Positions 6,012 through 7,808 of a DNA stretch of 7,808 bases are shown here, piece after piece. A program made the position numbers and the translations under genes. This stretch comes from Hyphomicrobiaceae bacterium UBA4118 (GTDB taxonomy: Bacteria; Pseudomonadota; Alphaproteobacteria; Rhizobiales; Methyloligellaceae), in the NCBI GenBank assembly GCA_002383105.1, contig DFXC01000178.1, positions 4,200-12,007 of the forward strand. The letters run 5' to 3'. The notes below the pieces were generated by a model. That model ran no database searches. It had not been told where the DNA came from and saw only the letters and a list, made by a program, of their open reading frames with translations. Each line of letters opens with the position of its first letter. The first letter of the stretch is position 1.

Positions 6012-7676
6012 ATGTGGGGTTGTGGGATGCGTGGACGATCCTTGATCGCCGCTCTTGTCGCGGCTGGTCCGGCCTTCCTATGCGGCGCTTTGACACCGCT
6101 CCCGGCTTCAGCCGAGGACGGTCCGGCCGCAATAAAGTCTGCTGGCCCGAACCCGGCAGCGCCTGAAGCAGCCGATCAGCAGCCAGCTAGCCCCACACAA
6201 GCAGCGCCTGACGCGGCCGCGGCTCGGGCACCAGCGCCGGCCGAAGCTGCCGCGCCGCCGCCGGAGGCCGCGCCCGTCGTAGCCAGCATCCGCACCAAGC
6301 TCGCCGACGCAAGCTTTCGCAAGGACGCCTCTGCCGACGACATCGCCGTGCTGCAAGCCTTCTATAACGAGCGGAGCGACCCGCTCTGGATGACGGACAT
6401 GGGCTTCTCGCGTGAGGCTCTGGCCGCCATCGATGAGGTGATGAAGGCCGACGATTGGGGCCTTTCCAGCGCTGACTTCGTGCTGCCGCCCGCGGGCGAC
6501 CTCCCGGCCTCAGTGGACGCCGCCGCCGCAAGCGAGATCAAGCTCGACCTCGCCATCCTCAAATATGCCCGCTATGCGCGGGGCGGGCGCGTGGATCCCA
6601 CCAAGCTCAGCAAGCTCATCGGCCAGAGCCCGAGCTTACGCAATCCGAAGACCGTCTTGAGCGAGATTGCTTCCGCCGAAGCACCCGACGCTTATCTTCG
6701 GTCTCTGCACCCGAAGCACGAGCAGTTCCAACGCCTGCATCAGGCGCTTCTCGCGGCCCGCGCCGAAACCGCAGCGGGTGGCAAGCCGCAGAACATTCAG
6801 CGGCTCCTCATCAATATGGAGCGCTGGCGCTGGATGCCCGAGGACCTTGGCGCTCTCCACCTGTGGCTCAATATCCCTGAATTCATGGTCCATGTCGTCA
6901 AGGACGGGAAAGAGATCTATGCGGAAAAGATCGTCGTCGGCCAAATGAGCTACGCCACTCCGATCTTCACGGCAGAATTGCAGTCCGTTGTCTTCAATCC
7001 GGAATGGACGGTCCCTCCTACCATCATCAGGGAGAACCTGCTGCCGAATTTGCGGTCGGGCGGGTTTTTCGGCAGCAACACCGCCATCCTCGACCAGCAT
7101 GAGCTCAAGGTGAATTACAACGGCAAGCGGGTGGATCCGAGCAGCATCGACTGGAATCACGTCAACCTGGGCGCGATCAGCTTCGTGCAGGCGCCGGGAC
7201 CGAACAACGTTCTCGGCAAGGTGAAATTCGTCTATCCGAACCCGTATTCCGTCTACATGCACGACACCATCAGGCCAGGCTTGTTCGACCCCGCGGTCCG
7301 CGCCGAGGGCCATAATTGCCCGCGCGTCGCCAACCCCGGCAAGATCGCCGCGGTCATCTTGGCTGCGGACAAGGGGATGCCGCAGGCCGAGGTCGATAAG
7401 CTGCTCGCCGACGGCTATAACAGCGCGGTCAATGTCGAGCATCATATCCCGGTGCACACCACCTACTTCACCGCCGTGGTGGACGACCAAGGCAAGGTCC
7501 AGACCTTCGGCGACGTCTATAAGCTCGACGCGATGGTGGGCGCAGCGATCCTCGGCAAGGGGGCTCAATCAGAGGCCGTCGCCGATAACGCGCAAGCCAA
7601 AGCCAAGCCTGGAGCAGGCACGACAGCCCCCGGGGCAGCCGGTGCGTCTGGCGGCATCGCCGACTCGACCCCCTGA
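6012..7676 (+). CDS. Secreted L,D-transpeptidase, YcbB/LdtD type (YkuD domain), lacking the peptidoglycan-binding domain
   Basis: Predicted to form 3-3 (meso-diaminopimelate to meso-diaminopimelate) cross-links in peptidoglycan, in the periplasm. Of 554 residues, 1-34 are a signal peptide ending PASA before Glu35; 36-90 are a Pro/Ala-rich linker. About 95-250 resemble the scaffold domain of YcbB proteins, including LQAFYNERSDPLWM, DDWGLSSADF, YARYARGGRVDP and LRSLHPKHEQFQRLHQALL. From about 262 the YkuD domain follows: NIQRLLINMERWRWMP, VVGQMSYATPIF, FNPEWTVPPTIIRENLLP, FVQAPGPNNVLGKVKF, YMHDT with conserved His417, and GHNCPRVANP with catalytic Cys436. The peptidoglycan-binding domain that E. 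coli YcbB carries before NIQRL is absent, with only about ten residues in its place. Residues 516-554 are a low-complexity tail. AAGGG at 6001-6005 supports the ATG at 6012; the ATG at 6027 is possible. Enzyme class is firm; exact cross-link role is inferred. Confidence 0.93.
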   Translation: MWGCGMRGRSLIAALVAAGPAFLCGALTPLPASAEDGPAAIKSAGPNPAAPEAADQQPASPTQAAPDAAAARAPAPAEAAAPPPEAAPVVASIRTKLADASFRKDASADDIAVLQAFYNERSDPLWMTDMGFSREALAAIDEVMKADDWGLSSADFVLPPAGDLPASVDAAAASEIKLDLAILKYARYARGGRVDPTKLSKLIGQSPSLRNPKTVLSEIASAEAPDAYLRSLHPKHEQFQRLHQALLAARAETAAGGKPQNIQRLLINMERWRWMPEDLGALHLWLNIPEFMVHVVKDGKEIYAEKIVVGQMSYATPIFTAELQSVVFNPEWTVPPTIIRENLLPNLRSGGFFGSNTAILDQHELKVNYNGKRVDPSSIDWNHVNLGAISFVQAPGPNNVLGKVKFVYPNPYSVYMHDTIRPGLFDPAVRAEGHNCPRVANPGKIAAVILAADKGMPQAEVDKLLADGYNSAVNVEHHIPVHTTYFTAVVDDQGKVQTFGDVYKLDAMVGAAILGKGAQSEAVADNAQAKAKPGAGTTAPGAAGASGGIADSTP

Positions 7677-7796
7677 TCTTTGCCGATTTCCGACAAAGTC
7701 TCGGCCCCCAGCAATACGCAGTGGCAGGACGATCTTGCCGTGAACCATGGCAAGGTTGCCACGGTCCTCGCGGTACAGGGCGACGCCGCTGGTTAA
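7677..7796 (+). other. Coding-like stretch in frame after the L,D-transpeptidase stop
   Basis: After the TGA at 7674-7676 the same frame stays open for 39 codons to a TAA at 7794-7796. By hand count over the 38 sense codons from 7680, GC is about 68, 45 and 74 percent at codon positions 1, 2 and 3, the order expected of coding DNA in a GC-rich genome. The translation includes QWQDDLAVNHGKVATVLAV, without an ATG and without a clear ribosome-binding site. It may be a lost C-terminal end of the transpeptidase, a readthrough extension, or chance. The rest of the window to 7808 shows only a possible gene start at 7747 that runs off the edge. Confidence 0.3.
7744..7765. repeat. Imperfect palindrome downstream of the L,D-transpeptidase gene
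   Basis: ACCATGGCAA at 7744-7753 and TTGCCACGGT at 7756-7765 are inverted repeats with one mismatch in ten, separated by GG. CTTGCC at 7734-7739 can alternatively pair with GGCAAG at 7749-7754. No T-run follows. It may be an intrinsic hairpin near the end of the transcript or a binding site for whatever gene lies beyond the window. Confidence 0.35.
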
Positions 7797-7808
7797 CGAC
7801 CTTGCTTG

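Noticed and set aside
6075..6086. Lipobox-like Cys in the L,D-transpeptidase signal peptide (AFLC).
   Set aside because: The residue at -3 is Ala and at -1 Leu, which does not fit a lipobox; PASA before Glu35 is a good signal peptidase I site.
6636..7568. A 310-codon open frame on the - strand opposite the L,D-transpeptidase gene.
   Set aside because: Antisense shadow in codon register with a gene whose signal peptide and catalytic motifs are clear.
7747..7808. Possible start of a downstream + strand gene (MARLPRSSRYRATPLVNDLA), perhaps a YcbK-like neighbour as beside E. coli ycbB.
   Set aside because: Only 20 codons are visible, there is no Shine-Dalgarno before the ATG, and no motif supports a family.
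1..7808. Mobile element, CRISPR array, toxin-antitoxin or defence genes.
   Set aside because: No transposase, integrase, terminal repeats, spaced direct repeats or small gene pairs were found; all sizeable frames belong to housekeeping families.

Overview
The window reads as an ordinary, GC-rich chromosomal segment of an alphaproteobacterium, most likely a member of the Hyphomicrobiales (Rhizobiales). This rests on base composition, on the divergent nadA-nadB-nadC operon with palindromic operator-like sites, and on the types of cell-wall enzyme present. The species cannot be named from sequence alone. No insertion sequence, phage gene, CRISPR array, tRNA or rRNA was seen.

Layout. (1) 1-741, + strand: the C-terminal third of pyruvate, phosphate dikinase (ppdK), cut by the window edge. 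(2) 742-1015: a 274-bp intergenic region with several small inverted repeats and a Shine-Dalgarno sequence. (3) 1016-2194, + strand: a membrane-anchored or secreted SleB/CwlJ-type cell wall hydrolase. (4) 2145-5740, - strand: the complete de novo NAD operon in the order nadA, nadB, nadC. These encode quinolinate synthase, L-aspartate oxidase and quinolinate phosphoribosyltransferase. nadC and the hydrolase gene converge and overlap by 50 bp. (5) 5741-6011: a 271-bp divergent regulatory region. It holds a good sigma70-type promoter for nadA, a perfect 17-bp palindrome and a degenerate second copy 61 bp away, then GC-rich hairpins in front of the next gene. (6) 6012-7676, + strand: a secreted YcbB-type L,D-transpeptidase that appears to lack the usual peptidoglycan-binding domain. 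(7) 7677-7808: 132 bp with no confident gene, but with a coding-like stretch in frame with the transpeptidase and an imperfect palindrome.

How the genes work together. NadB oxidises L-aspartate to iminoaspartate, NadA condenses it with dihydroxyacetone phosphate to quinolinate, and NadC converts quinolinate plus PRPP to nicotinate mononucleotide. The tight spacing (24 nt between nadA and nadB, a 4-nt overlap between nadB and nadC) and the operators at the nadA promoter indicate one transcript repressed as a unit. The likely regulator is of the NadQ type known from alphaproteobacteria, but its gene is not in the window. The two flanking enzymes both act on peptidoglycan in the periplasm; nothing in the sequence links them functionally to NAD synthesis.

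No novel multi-gene system was found. The points most worth a second look are the two-site operator, the missing domain in the L,D-transpeptidase, the coding-like in-frame stretch after its stop codon, and the coding overlap between the hydrolase gene and nadC.
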